Shown here piece after piece: positions 1 through 6,967 of a stretch of 36,789 nucleotides of DNA; the first letter of the stretch is position 1, and each line of letters starts with the position of its first letter. A model generated the notes under the pieces. The model did no database searches. It had not been told where the DNA came from and saw nothing but the letters and a program-made list of their open reading frames with translations. A program made the translations under genes and the position numbers. The stretch is from Aquipseudomonas alcaligenes NBRC 14159. GTDB lineage: Bacteria; Pseudomonadota; Gammaproteobacteria; Pseudomonadales; Pseudomonadaceae. The DNA is taken from contig NZ_BATI01000011.1 of assembly GCF_000467105.1 (NCBI RefSeq), positions 1-36,789 on the forward strand, read 5' to 3'.

Positions 1-105
1 CCGTGAGCTGCCCCTGACCTCAGGTGGGACATCGACCCACGCCGACCGAAATACCACTCCGTGCCAAGGCAACATGATTTGGGGCACCGGCCGATACATC
101 GCTCC

Positions 106-135
106 GTGGGTAGGCCCTCGGCTAACCCGCCCTAC
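106..135. repeat. Imperfect palindromic intergenic repeat
   Basis: On the minus strand the sequence reads GTAGGGCGGGTTAGCC, a short GAGG spacer, then GGCCTACCCAC, giving an imperfect hairpin. It resembles the small GGGTTAGC-type intergenic repeats found in many Pseudomonas genomes; that comparison is from memory. The repeat supplies the TAG stop codon of the LysR gene. Positions 1-105 show nothing else recognisable. Confidence 0.45.
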
Positions 136-1052
136 GCCTCGCTCAGACCAACACGCGGCGCATGCTCGGCCATCAGCTCCGCCACCCAATCGATAAACAC
201 CCGCAGCTTGGCGCTGACATGCCGATTGGGTGGGTAGGCCAGGTAGAGCGGCATCGGCTCCAGTTGCCAGTCCTCGAACAGCGGTAGCAGCGCCCCGCTA
301 GCCCGCTGGGGCTTGGCCATATATTCCGGGAGCCAGAGGATGCCGAGGCCGGCCAGGCCGGCGGCGAGGTAAGCGTTGCCGTCATCCACTGCCAGCGCCA
401 GACGGCCTTGCAGGGCGATACGCTCCTCGCCGCGGCGCATGACACCGGAAACCGCCTGGCGGGTGCGTGCGCCGAGGAAGCTGATGATCTGGTGATCGCC
501 CAGTTCGCGCGGGTGTGCCGGCACGCCGGCGCGGGCCAGGTAGCCGGGCGCCGCGTACACGCCGATGCACAGGTCGCCCACATGCCGGGCCACCAGCGAC
601 TGCTCGGCGATGGCGCCGCCGCGCACCACGCAGTCCACGTTGTCGCCGATCAGGTCGACATGACGGTCGCTGACGCCCAGGTCGAGCTGGATCTCCGGGT
701 AGCGTTCGCGGAAGGCCGGCAGTGCCGGGATCAGAATCAGGCTGGCGAAGGGGCTGGGCACATCCACCCGCAGGCGGCCGCGCGGCGCGCTGGCGGCGGC
801 GGACAGGCTGGTCTCGGCGTCGTCCATGTCGGCCAGCAGGCGGATCACCCGCTCGTAGTAGGCGGCACCGTCGGCGGTGACGTTGACCTTGCGCGTGGTG
901 CGGTTGAGCAGGCGCACGCGCAGCCTTGCCTCCAGCTGCTGCACCAGCTGGGTGACGCTGGTCTTGCTCATGTGCAGGGTGTCGGCGGCCTTGGTGAAGC
1001 TGCCAGTTTCCACCACACGGGCAAAGGCCTGCATCGCATCGAAACGGTCCAT
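132..1052 (-). CDS. LysR-family transcriptional regulator
   Basis: A 306-residue LysR-type regulator. The N-terminal winged helix-turn-helix covers about residues 1-60 (MDRFDAMQAFARVVETGSF, then AADTLHMSKTSVTQLVQQLE and the typical LLNRTTR). The rest is the effector-binding domain (GRLRVDVPSPFA onward). The ATG at 1052 is chosen because MDRFDAMQ is the conserved family N-terminus and GGAG lies 5 nt upstream; an open frame upstream to 1151 has no family similarity. It diverges from the Rid-family gene at 1168, and a perfect TGTTTG-N7-CAAACA inverted repeat lies between them, so that gene is the likely target, probably together with autoregulation. The stop codon lies inside a small intergenic repeat. 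The sequence resembles the CrgA/DsdC-like subgroup that often controls an adjacent divergent enzyme. The effector cannot be deduced. Confidence 0.93.
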   Translation of the reverse strand: MDRFDAMQAFARVVETGSFTKAADTLHMSKTSVTQLVQQLEARLRVRLLNRTTRKVNVTADGAAYYERVIRLLADMDDAETSLSAAASAPRGRLRVDVPSPFASLILIPALPAFRERYPEIQLDLGVSDRHVDLIGDNVDCVVRGGAIAEQSLVARHVGDLCIGVYAAPGYLARAGVPAHPRELGDHQIISFLGARTRQAVSGVMRRGEERIALQGRLALAVDDGNAYLAAGLAGLGILWLPEYMAKPQRASGALLPLFEDWQLEPMPLYLAYPPNRHVSAKLRVFIDWVAELMAEHAPRVGLSEA

Positions 1053-1065
1053 CGCGACTCCGGAT

Positions 1066-1084
1066 TGTTTGGATTCTACAAACA
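1066..1084. promoter_or_regulatory. LysR-type operator, TGTTTG-N7-CAAACA
   Basis: A perfect 6-bp inverted repeat centred on 1075 contains the T-N11-A core typical of LysR recognition sites (T1069 to A1081). It lies 14 nt upstream of the regulator's start codon. It is about 65 bp upstream of the transcription start predicted from the TAGAGT -10 box at 1128-1133, the classical location of a LysR recognition site. Binding is inferred. Confidence 0.65.
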
Positions 1085-1104
1085 GTGATGGACAGTGTTG
1101 CGCG

Positions 1105-1133
1105 TTTATCAAGCCAGCGCACGCGCCTAGAGT
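1105..1133 (+). promoter_or_regulatory. Possible promoter of the Rid-family gene
   Basis: The -10-like TAGAGT (1128-1133) is preceded at 17 bp by TTTATC (1105-1110), a poor -35 match (3 of 6). A weak -35 fits a promoter that depends on an activator bound at 1066-1084. The assignment is tentative. Confidence 0.35.
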
Positions 1134-1167
1134 CGCGCCATCGAAAACCACCGATGGAGAGAGACCG

Positions 1168-1560
1168 ATGACAACCCGTGATGTGATTTTCCCGCCCGAC
1201 CGCCATGCCCTGTACGAGCTGCACCGCTATTCACCAGCGATTCGCTCCAATGGCTTCCTGTTCGTCTCCGGCCAGGTCGGCAGCCGCAAGGATGGCTCGG
1301 CCGAACCGGACCTCGCGGCCCAGGTACGCCTGGCCTTTGCCAACCTCAATGCGATCCTGGCCGAGGCCGGCAGCAGCTTCGATGATGTGGTCGACACGAC
1401 CATCTTCATGGTCGATCCCGACTCTAAATTCGAGACCATCTGGGAAGTAGCAGCCGAGTTCTGGGGCGAAGCCCCCTACCCGACGGTGACCGCTCTCGGC
1501 GTGACCTGGCTGTCCGGCTTCGACTTCGAGATCAAGGTGATCGCCAGGCTGCCGCAGTAG
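1168..1560 (+). CDS. Rid family (YjgF/YER057c/UK114) protein, non-archetypal
   Basis: A 130-residue protein of the Rid family, small trimeric cytoplasmic proteins of which RidA hydrolyses reactive enamine/imine intermediates. Family features include SPAIRSNGFLFVSGQVG, the central LAAQVRLAFANLNAILAEAG helix, FDDVVDTTIFMVD and the C-terminal FEIKVIAR strand. The ATG at 1168 follows a GGAGAGAGACCG ribosome site. In archetypal RidA the active-site arginine sits in a PARS context; here the aligned segment reads YPTVTAL, so Arg appears replaced by Val and imine deaminase activity is doubtful. The gene diverges from a LysR regulator with an operator between them, so it is probably induced by an unknown ligand. 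It could belong to one of the Rid1-Rid7 subfamilies. Family call is firm; function is not. Confidence 0.9.
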   Translation: MTTRDVIFPPDRHALYELHRYSPAIRSNGFLFVSGQVGSRKDGSAEPDLAAQVRLAFANLNAILAEAGSSFDDVVDTTIFMVDPDSKFETIWEVAAEFWGEAPYPTVTALGVTWLSGFDFEIKVIARLPQ

Positions 1561-1569
1561 GCCTGCAGC

Positions 1570-1600
1570 AAAAAGCCCCCGGCCTGGCGACCGAGGGCTT
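1570..1600 (-). terminator. Rho-independent terminator after the DUF1285 gene
   Basis: On the minus strand AAGCCCTCGG pairs with CCGGGGGCTT (one G-U pair, 8-nt loop) and is followed by a run of T. It lies 27 nt past the stop at 1627. It may also slow transcription arriving from the Rid gene on the other strand. Confidence 0.7.
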
Positions 1601-1626
1601 CTGGCGATACGCGCGAAAGCGCGGAG

Positions 1627-2196
1627 CTATTCCGGCTGCAACCCGATGGGAAAGAATTCGCCGCCGCTCCAGACCCCGAGCCAGGTCTGCCCGTCGATCT
1701 GCCGCTCCACGGCCAAGTCGACCAGTTGGTAGAACACGTTGCGGTGCACCAGCGCTTCCAGGTTGCGCCGCACGTGCAGGTAGGGCGCGGGCTCCTGGGT
1801 GTCGGGGTCGATCTCCACGCGCAGGGGGTGTTCGGCGCCGGCCTCGATCTCCTCGTCGACATTGGTGGTGAAGCGCAGCAGCTGCCCTTCCCCCTCGCCT
1901 TCCACCTGCATTGTCACGGCCACGAAAGGCGCGTCATCGACGATGATGCCGACCTTCTCCACCGGGGTGATCAGGAAGTACTTGTCGTCATCGCGCCGGA
2001 TGATGGTGGAGAACAGCTTGACCATCGGCTTGCGCCCGATCGGCGTGCCCAGGTAGTACCAGGTGCCGTCGCGGGCGATGCGCATGTCGATGTCGCCGCA
2101 GAAGTCCGGATTCCACAGGTGGACCGGCGGCAGGCCCTTGCCCTCGCCCTTGGGAATCTGCGCCAGCAGGTCGCCGGCCTTGCCCGGATCGGTCAT
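1627..2196 (-). CDS. DUF1285 family protein
   Basis: A 189-residue soluble protein without signal peptide or membrane segment. It matches the DUF1285 family of proteobacteria (PPVHLWNPDFCGDIDMRIARDGTWYYLGTPIGR, then VKLFSTIIRRDDD and YFLITPVEKVGIIVDDAPF). No biochemical role is established for the family. The ATG at 2196 is preceded by a good AGGAG 8 nt upstream. It is the last gene of a minus-strand series and follows the DUF4823 lipoprotein gene by 39 nt, so the two are probably co-transcribed. A terminator follows at 1570-1600. The family call comes from the characteristic N-terminal block; function is unknown. Confidence 0.88.
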   Translation of the reverse strand: MTDPGKAGDLLAQIPKGEGKGLPPVHLWNPDFCGDIDMRIARDGTWYYLGTPIGRKPMVKLFSTIIRRDDDKYFLITPVEKVGIIVDDAPFVAVTMQVEGEGEGQLLRFTTNVDEEIEAGAEHPLRVEIDPDTQEPAPYLHVRRNLEALVHRNVFYQLVDLAVERQIDGQTWLGVWSGGEFFPIGLQPE

Positions 2197-2235
2197 GCGG
2201 ATATCTCCTCGTACGGGTCGCCAGCAGTATGGCGG

Positions 2236-2841
2236 CTAGCGCTCGCTGACGCCCAGCAAGGTGCGCGCGTACTGTTCGAACGGTGCACGCAGCTGGTCAG
2301 CGGGCTGGTTATCGTAAAACGTCAGGATTCCGCCGCGAATATGGATGCGCGCGGTGTCCACCAGGTAGCGGGTGCCAGTCTCGATCAGCATCAGCTGGAT
2401 CACCCCGGAGTCGACACCGAGACGGTCCAGCGCCTCCTCATCCTCCCACTCCACCACCGTGCCGATACGGTCGTCGGCACCGGCGAAGCGGGCGTACAGC
2501 AGGTAGTGGGCACCGGCCGAACGCGCGTCGATCATCGCCTGGTCCAGGCCCTCGGGCTGGCTGGCGCGACGCACCAGCGGGAAGTACTCGACGAAGGCCT
2601 TGAACGCCTCTTCCGCCACCACGTTGGGCCGCGGATGGGCGTCGCCCGGCGGCACGTAATGGCTTTGGGCGATGTAGACGAAGGAGTCGGCCTGCAGGCG
2701 CCAGGACGCGGAGCGACGAGTGTCGCTGTGGTCGAGCACACCAGCATCGCGCAGGTGGTATTCGGCGCCAGCGGCCAGGTCGCTGGCCTTCATGCAGCCG
2801 CCAAGCGCGCACAGCGCCAGCAGCAGGATCAAGCTACGCAT
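2236..2841 (-). CDS. DUF4823 family lipoprotein
   Basis: A 201-residue predicted lipoprotein. The ATG at 2841 is chosen because it gives a compact signal peptide (MRSLILLLALCALGGC) with lipobox LGGC and lipidated Cys16, and because GGAGG lies just upstream. The longer frame starting at 2928 lacks both. Residue +2 is Met, not Asp, so outer-membrane sorting by Lol is expected. The mature part (HLRDAGVLDHSDTRR, FVYIAQSHYVPPGD, ARSAGAHYLLYARF, then WEDEEALDRLGVD) fits DUF4823, whose members have no assigned function; the middle resembles small periplasmic anticodon-binding-like folds. It lies 68 nt downstream of the radical SAM gene and 39 nt upstream of the DUF1285 gene. Confidence 0.85.
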   Translation of the reverse strand: MRSLILLLALCALGGCMKASDLAAGAEYHLRDAGVLDHSDTRRSASWRLQADSFVYIAQSHYVPPGDAHPRPNVVAEEAFKAFVEYFPLVRRASQPEGLDQAMIDARSAGAHYLLYARFAGADDRIGTVVEWEDEEALDRLGVDSGVIQLMLIETGTRYLVDTARIHIRGGILTFYDNQPADQLRAPFEQYARTLLGVSER

Positions 2842-2909
2842 TGGGGTTCCTCCCTGCCGGTGACGGAAAACCGGCGGATAGAGTGACATAGCAGCTTCCG
2901 CGCCAACCC

Positions 2910-3803
2910 TCACAATCCCCTCTGCCACTCCTGACGCAGCTGCGCACTGTGTGGTCGCTCGATGGCCTGGCGCACCTGGGCCAGCAGGCGGGCCTTGTCG
3001 GCGCCCAGGTTGCCCTTGAGCACCAGGTAGTTGGAGGCGTGGTCGCTGCGGAACACGGTGTTCTGCAGCTCCAGCCCCTGCAGCAGGCGCTCCACTTCGA
3101 GGAACAGCTGCTGCTGGCCGAGCGGCTGGAAATCAGCGAAGCCTTCGCGGAAACGCGCCTCGCCCATGGGGAAGCTGACCACCAGGGTGGAGAGGAATTC
3201 CGGCTGGGCGGCATTCATCAGGCGCGCTGAGTTATCGGCATGCTGCTCGCTGAGGGCGGTACCGCCAAGGCCGTTGAGGATCATCACCGAGCGGGTGATG
3301 CCGGCTTCGCCGAGTTTTTCCAGGGCGCTGAGGCTGGACTCATAGGTCTCGCCCTTGTTGACCCGCGCCAGCACCTCGTCGTCACCCGACTCGCAGCCGA
3401 CATAGGCCATTTTCAGGCCGGCGTCGGCCAGCTCCTTGAGCTCGGCCACCGACTTCTTGCGCAGGTTGCGCGGCAGGCAGTAGCTGGAGACGCGGTCGAC
3501 CTCGGGCATGTGCTCGCGAATGGCCTGCAGGATATTCAGCAGGCGCCGGGTCGGCAGCACCAGGGCGTCGCCGTCGGCGAGGAACACCCGCTGCACGATC
3601 AGCCGTTCGCCGGCGCGGCGGATTTCCTCCAGCACCTGGTCCTCGTCGCGGGCACGGAATTTCTTCTGCGGCGCCGTGTACATCTCGCAGAAGGTGCAGT
3701 GGTTCCACGAGCAGCCGTTGGTCACCGGCAGGATCAGGGAATGGGCTTCGCTCGGCGGACGGAACACCGGCTCGATATAGGCGATGGGGAATTCGGCGGA
3801 CAT
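2910..3803 (-). CDS. Radical SAM protein with CX4CX2C cluster motif
   Basis: A 297-residue radical SAM enzyme of unknown substrate. The cluster-binding cysteines are C31, C36 and C39 in GCSWNHCTFC, a CX4CX2C spacing instead of the usual CX3CX2C. Other features are the LADGDALVLPTRRLL segment (about residues 95-109), YVGCESGDDEVL (about 153-164, a glycine/glutamate strand typical of the SAM-binding barrel) and a C-terminal HASNYLVLKGNL segment. There is no B12-binding domain or C-terminal extra-cluster domain. The ATG at 3803 has only a weak ribosome site. It lies 28 nt downstream of moaA, so the two are probably co-transcribed. It resembles short COG1032-like proteins, but I recall no defined reaction for them. 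Confidence 0.88.
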   Translation of the reverse strand: MSAEFPIAYIEPVFRPPSEAHSLILPVTNGCSWNHCTFCEMYTAPQKKFRARDEDQVLEEIRRAGERLIVQRVFLADGDALVLPTRRLLNILQAIREHMPEVDRVSSYCLPRNLRKKSVAELKELADAGLKMAYVGCESGDDEVLARVNKGETYESSLSALEKLGEAGITRSVMILNGLGGTALSEQHADNSARLMNAAQPEFLSTLVVSFPMGEARFREGFADFQPLGQQQLFLEVERLLQGLELQNTVFRSDHASNYLVLKGNLGADKARLLAQVRQAIERPHSAQLRQEWQRGL

Positions 3804-3831
3804 GGTTTCTGGCTTGGTACGGGGCGGCCGA

Positions 3832-4800
3832 TTAGCCGCCGATGATTTTCATGACGGTGACACCGCCGGCAAAAGCGACCTCCTGCTTGTCCGCCAGGGC
3901 GCGCACCAGCAGGCGTTGCAGGGCCGGCAAGGCCTGGTGGCGCGGCTTGTCGAGCAGATCGCCGACATAGTGGCGGTTGCTCGACGACAGGCAGCCATGC
4001 AACCAGCCAGTCGACGACAGGCGCAGGCGCGAGCAGGTACGACAGAACGGCACGCTCTCGTTGGCGATCACGCCGAAGAAGCCGCGGCCGGGAATCTCAT
4101 AGCGCAGCGCGGTGGCATCCAGTGGTGCCGGCGCCTGGACGAACTCGTGATGCTCGGCGACCTTCTCCAGCAGCTCGGGCATGCCATAGAACTGCTGCTG
4201 GAAGCTGGCCCCCTCACGGGCCAGATGGCCCATGCGCATCAGCTCGATGAAGCGCAGCTCGAAGCCGTTCTCCAGGCAGTAGTCGAGCATCGGCAGCACC
4301 TGCTCGTGGTTCTGCCCGCGCAGCGGCACCATGTTGATCTTGATCTTCAGCCCCGCGGCCCGCGCCTCCGCCAAGCCCTGCTGCACAGTCGGCAGATCAC
4401 CGCCACGGGCGATGCGCTTGAAGGCGACTGGGTCGAGGGTATCCAGGGACACGTTGATGCGCTTGAGCCCGCACTCCAGCAGCAACGGCAGCTTGCGCGA
4501 GAGCAGCTGGCCATTGCTGGTCAGGCCGATGTCCTGCAGACCCAGGCGGCTGACGCCGCGCAGGAAGTGTTCGAGCTTGGGGCTGACCAGCGGCTCGCCG
4601 CCGGTGATGCGCAGGCGTTCGATGCCGGCCGCCTCGATCAGGTAGGCCACGCCGCGCACCATGGCCTCGGCGGACAGCTCGTCCTGCGCCGCCACCAGAC
4701 GCTTGCCGTCCGGCACACAGTAGGTGCAGGCGTAGTTGCAGGCGGCGGTCAGGCTGATGCGCAGGTTACGAAAGCGCCGACCCTGGCGATCAACGATCAT
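3832..4800 (-). CDS. moaA: GTP 3',8-cyclase MoaA
   Basis: A 322-residue radical SAM enzyme that, with MoaC, converts GTP to cyclic pyranopterin monophosphate, the first step of molybdenum cofactor synthesis. The N-terminal cluster cysteines are C21, C25 and C28 (CNYACTYC) and the SAM-binding ITGGEP lies at about 65-70. The C-terminal cluster cysteines are C253, C256 and C270 (CX2CX13C). The protein ends in the family's Gly-Gly (KIIGG), which is needed for catalysis. The ATG at 4800 is preferred because GGAG lies 6 nt upstream; the TTG two codons earlier would abut that site. No other molybdopterin gene is nearby, so this may be a stand-alone moaA copy; Pseudomonas often carries more than one. 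Confidence 0.94.
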   Translation of the reverse strand: MIVDRQGRRFRNLRISLTAACNYACTYCVPDGKRLVAAQDELSAEAMVRGVAYLIEAAGIERLRITGGEPLVSPKLEHFLRGVSRLGLQDIGLTSNGQLLSRKLPLLLECGLKRINVSLDTLDPVAFKRIARGGDLPTVQQGLAEARAAGLKIKINMVPLRGQNHEQVLPMLDYCLENGFELRFIELMRMGHLAREGASFQQQFYGMPELLEKVAEHHEFVQAPAPLDATALRYEIPGRGFFGVIANESVPFCRTCSRLRLSSTGWLHGCLSSSNRHYVGDLLDKPRHQALPALQRLLVRALADKQEVAFAGGVTVMKIIGG

Positions 4801-4834
4801 GGGCAACTCCGACAGTGTTCGCTTCGGAGTATAT

Positions 4835-4872
4835 GCCCGCCGCCGATGGCAAAAAACGCATCATTGGCGGGC
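4835..4872. other. Hairpin in the tetR-moaA gap
   Basis: GCCCGCC (4835-4841) and GGCGGGC (4866-4872) form a 7-bp stem with an inner GATG/CATC stem and an A-rich loop. On the minus strand it precedes moaA by 35 nt. No T-run follows on that strand, so it is not a standard terminator. Its role is unknown. Confidence 0.35.
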
Positions 4873-4881
4873 TGAATGGCA

Positions 4882-5520
4882 TCAGGCTGCCGGCGCTTCG
4901 CCGTCGCGCTTGCGCTTGTTGCCCATGCGCACGCCGATGTCCATGAGGAACTGGAAGAAGCCATCCTGGTCCTCCAGCACGCTGCTCCAGAACGGCGAGT
5001 GGTACAGCGCCACGGCGCCGTGCACCAGCGCCCAGGCGGCGCAGTAGTGGAAGTAAGGCGGCACGTCCTCCAGCTTGCCCTCCTCGATGCGGCCCTTGAT
5101 CAGCTGGGTCAGACGCTCGAAGTTGGAGGTACGGATCTTGTGCAGCTGCTCGACCATCTCCGGCACCTGGTTGCCCTTGACCACCTTCTCTTCGAGGCGG
5201 TCGAACAGGCGATAGCGCTGCGGGTCGCGCATGCGGAACTCGAAGTAGGCGCGCGCCAGCGCTTCCTTGTCCTTGGCCACGTCCTCGGACAGCAGCAGGG
5301 CATTGAGGTCGCGCTCGTAGTCCAGCATCAGGCGCAGGTAGACCTCGGCCTTGGACTTGAAATGCTTGTAGATCGTGCCTTTGCCGATACCGACGGCGTC
5401 GGCGATCATCTCGACGGTGACGCTGTCTTCACCCTGTTCAAGGAAGAGCTTGAGCGCGGTATCGAGAATTTCCTGTTCGCGACGACGGAATTCACGGACT
5501 TTGCGAGGCTCTTTGTTCAT
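4882..5520 (-). CDS. TetR-family transcriptional regulator
   Basis: A 212-residue TetR-type regulator. The N-terminal domain (about residues 12-60) contains REQEILDTALKLFLEQGED, then the helix-turn-helix VEMIADAVGIGKGTIYKHFKSK. The rest is the helical ligand-binding and dimerisation domain. The ATG at 5520 is selected because MNKEPRKVREFRRRE is the usual N-terminus; the 11 codons upstream look non-coding. The ribosome site is weak. Only 37 nt separate its start from the divergent aminotransferase gene, so it may control that gene, itself or both, but I see no convincing long palindrome there (only TCAT-AAA-ATGA across its start). moaA follows 81 nt downstream. Ligand unknown. Confidence 0.92.
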   Translation of the reverse strand: MNKEPRKVREFRRREQEILDTALKLFLEQGEDSVTVEMIADAVGIGKGTIYKHFKSKAEVYLRLMLDYERDLNALLLSEDVAKDKEALARAYFEFRMRDPQRYRLFDRLEEKVVKGNQVPEMVEQLHKIRTSNFERLTQLIKGRIEEGKLEDVPPYFHYCAAWALVHGAVALYHSPFWSSVLEDQDGFFQFLMDIGVRMGNKRKRDGEAPAA

Positions 5521-5557
5521 AAAATGACTACAGGATGAAAAATCGAGGCGCAATATT

Positions 5558-6730
5558 ATGCCTGTTCAGCACGAAAATGCACGGATCATCGGCCCCATGC
5601 CCAATCTAAGCGACGAATTTCCTCTAGCTGCAGGCCTTTGCTACCTCAATCACGCCGCCGTGGCGCCCTGGCCGAAGCGCGCCAGCGAGGCCGTGCAGCG
5701 CTTCGCCGAAGAGAACAGCCGCAGCGGTGCCCGTGATTATCCGGCCTGGCTGCAGGTGGAAAGGCGCCTACGTGAGCGCTTCCAGCGCCTGCTGAACGCA
5801 ACGAGCACCGCGGATATTGCACTGGTCAAAAACACTTCGGAAGCCCTCTCCTTCGTCGCGTTCGGACTGGATTGGCGAGCTGGCGACCAGGTGGTGATCA
5901 GCGACGAGGAGTTTCCCTCCAACCGCATCGTCTGGGAGGCCCTGAAGCCACGCGGTGTCGAGGTGGTACAGGTCAACCTGAGTGGCAGTGACCCGGAGGC
6001 TGCCCTGCTCGCCGCCTGCGGGCCGCGCACGCGGCTGCTGTCGATCAGCGCCGTGCAGTACGCCAGCGGCCTGCGCCTGGACCTGCCACGCCTGGGCGCG
6101 GGCTGTCGCAGCAAGGGGGTGCTGCTGTGCGTGGACGCCATCCAGCAACTCGGCGCCCAGCCCTTCGACGTCCAGGCCAGCGACTGCGCCTTCGCCATGG
6201 CCGATGGGCACAAATGGCTGCTCGGCCCGGAAGGTCTCGGCGTGTTCTATTGCCGCAGCGACCTGCGCGAACAGCTGGCCCTGCATGAATACGGCTGGCA
6301 CATGCTGGAGCATGCCGGCGACTATGACCGCCGCGAGTGGCAGCCGGCACGCAGCGCTCGACGCTTCGAGTGCGGCAGCCCGAACATGCTTGGCGCCATG
6401 GCACTGGAGGCCAGCCTGTCGCTGCTGGAGGACGTCGACATGACGCAGGTTGCGGCGCTGATCGAGGAGCGCGTGCTGCAGCTGCAGGAAGGATTGCAGC
6501 GCATCGCCGGGGTGCAGCTGCACAGCCCGCTGAACCCGGCCCGACGCGCCGGTATCCTGACGTTCAGCTGGGACGGTTGGGACAACCAGGCGCTATTCGC
6601 CCGTCTCAGGGAGCGACAGGTGATCTGCGCGCAACGGGGCAAAGGTATCCGTTTGTCGCCGCACTTCTACACCGAGCCGGCGGTGATCGAGCAGACGCTG
6701 GCCGTGCTGGACCAGTTGCGACAAGACTGA
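5558..6730 (+). CDS. Class V aminotransferase (cysteine desulfurase-like fold)
   Basis: A PLP-dependent fold-type I enzyme of 390 residues. Features include CYLNHAAVAPWP near the N-terminus, NTSEALSFVAFGL (about 92-104), CVDAIQQLGA with PLP-contacting Asp193, and MADGHKWLLGPEG with the Schiff-base Lys219 (numbered from the 5558 start). The catalytic-loop cysteine characteristic of SufS/IscS desulfurases is not evident, so an aminotransferase, epimerase or kynureninase-like role is as likely. Start choice: ATG at 5558 has GAGG 9 nt upstream, but family similarity begins only at the second ATG (5597, MPNLSDEFPL). A TATTAT -10-like box overlaps 5558, so 5597 may be the real start. Divergent from tetR; terminator at 6906-6940. 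Confidence 0.88.
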   Translation: MPVQHENARIIGPMPNLSDEFPLAAGLCYLNHAAVAPWPKRASEAVQRFAEENSRSGARDYPAWLQVERRLRERFQRLLNATSTADIALVKNTSEALSFVAFGLDWRAGDQVVISDEEFPSNRIVWEALKPRGVEVVQVNLSGSDPEAALLAACGPRTRLLSISAVQYASGLRLDLPRLGAGCRSKGVLLCVDAIQQLGAQPFDVQASDCAFAMADGHKWLLGPEGLGVFYCRSDLREQLALHEYGWHMLEHAGDYDRREWQPARSARRFECGSPNMLGAMALEASLSLLEDVDMTQVAALIEERVLQLQEGLQRIAGVQLHSPLNPARRAGILTFSWDGWDNQALFARLRERQVICAQRGKGIRLSPHFYTEPAVIEQTLAVLDQLRQD

Positions 6731-6905
6731 GTGCTCAGCAGAGGCGGCGGTATTCCAAATACGTTTAAGAAACCGCCCAAACCAATCTGGACGATCGGAA
6801 TTCCTGGCCAATACTGGAACTACTGGTGTGCGGCATCTCCCCCCAAGTGCCCCGCCAGTCTGGGTACCGTGGATCGCGTACCTTGTTTTACTCCTAATGG
6901 TCTTG

Positions 6906-6940
6906 ACCCGGATTCATCCCCCAGAACCCGGGTTTTTTTT
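6906..6940 (+). terminator. Rho-independent terminator after the aminotransferase gene
   Basis: ACCCGG (6906-6911) pairs with CCGGGT (6928-6933) across a 16-nt loop, followed by eight T (6933-6940). It lies 175 nt past the stop codon. The intervening stretch 6731-6905 holds no convincing gene. Confidence 0.6.
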
Positions 6941-6967
6941 GTCCGCGATTTTTACCCACCGAGCCGA

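Noticed and set aside
1726..2886. A 386-codon plus-strand frame over the DUF1285 and DUF4823 genes
   Set aside because: The minus-strand genes have ribosome sites, a lipobox and family motifs; the plus frame has none.
4801..4881. Molybdenum cofactor riboswitch before moaA
   Set aside because: The gap is only 81 nt and holds one simple hairpin, too small for the known Moco RNA motif.
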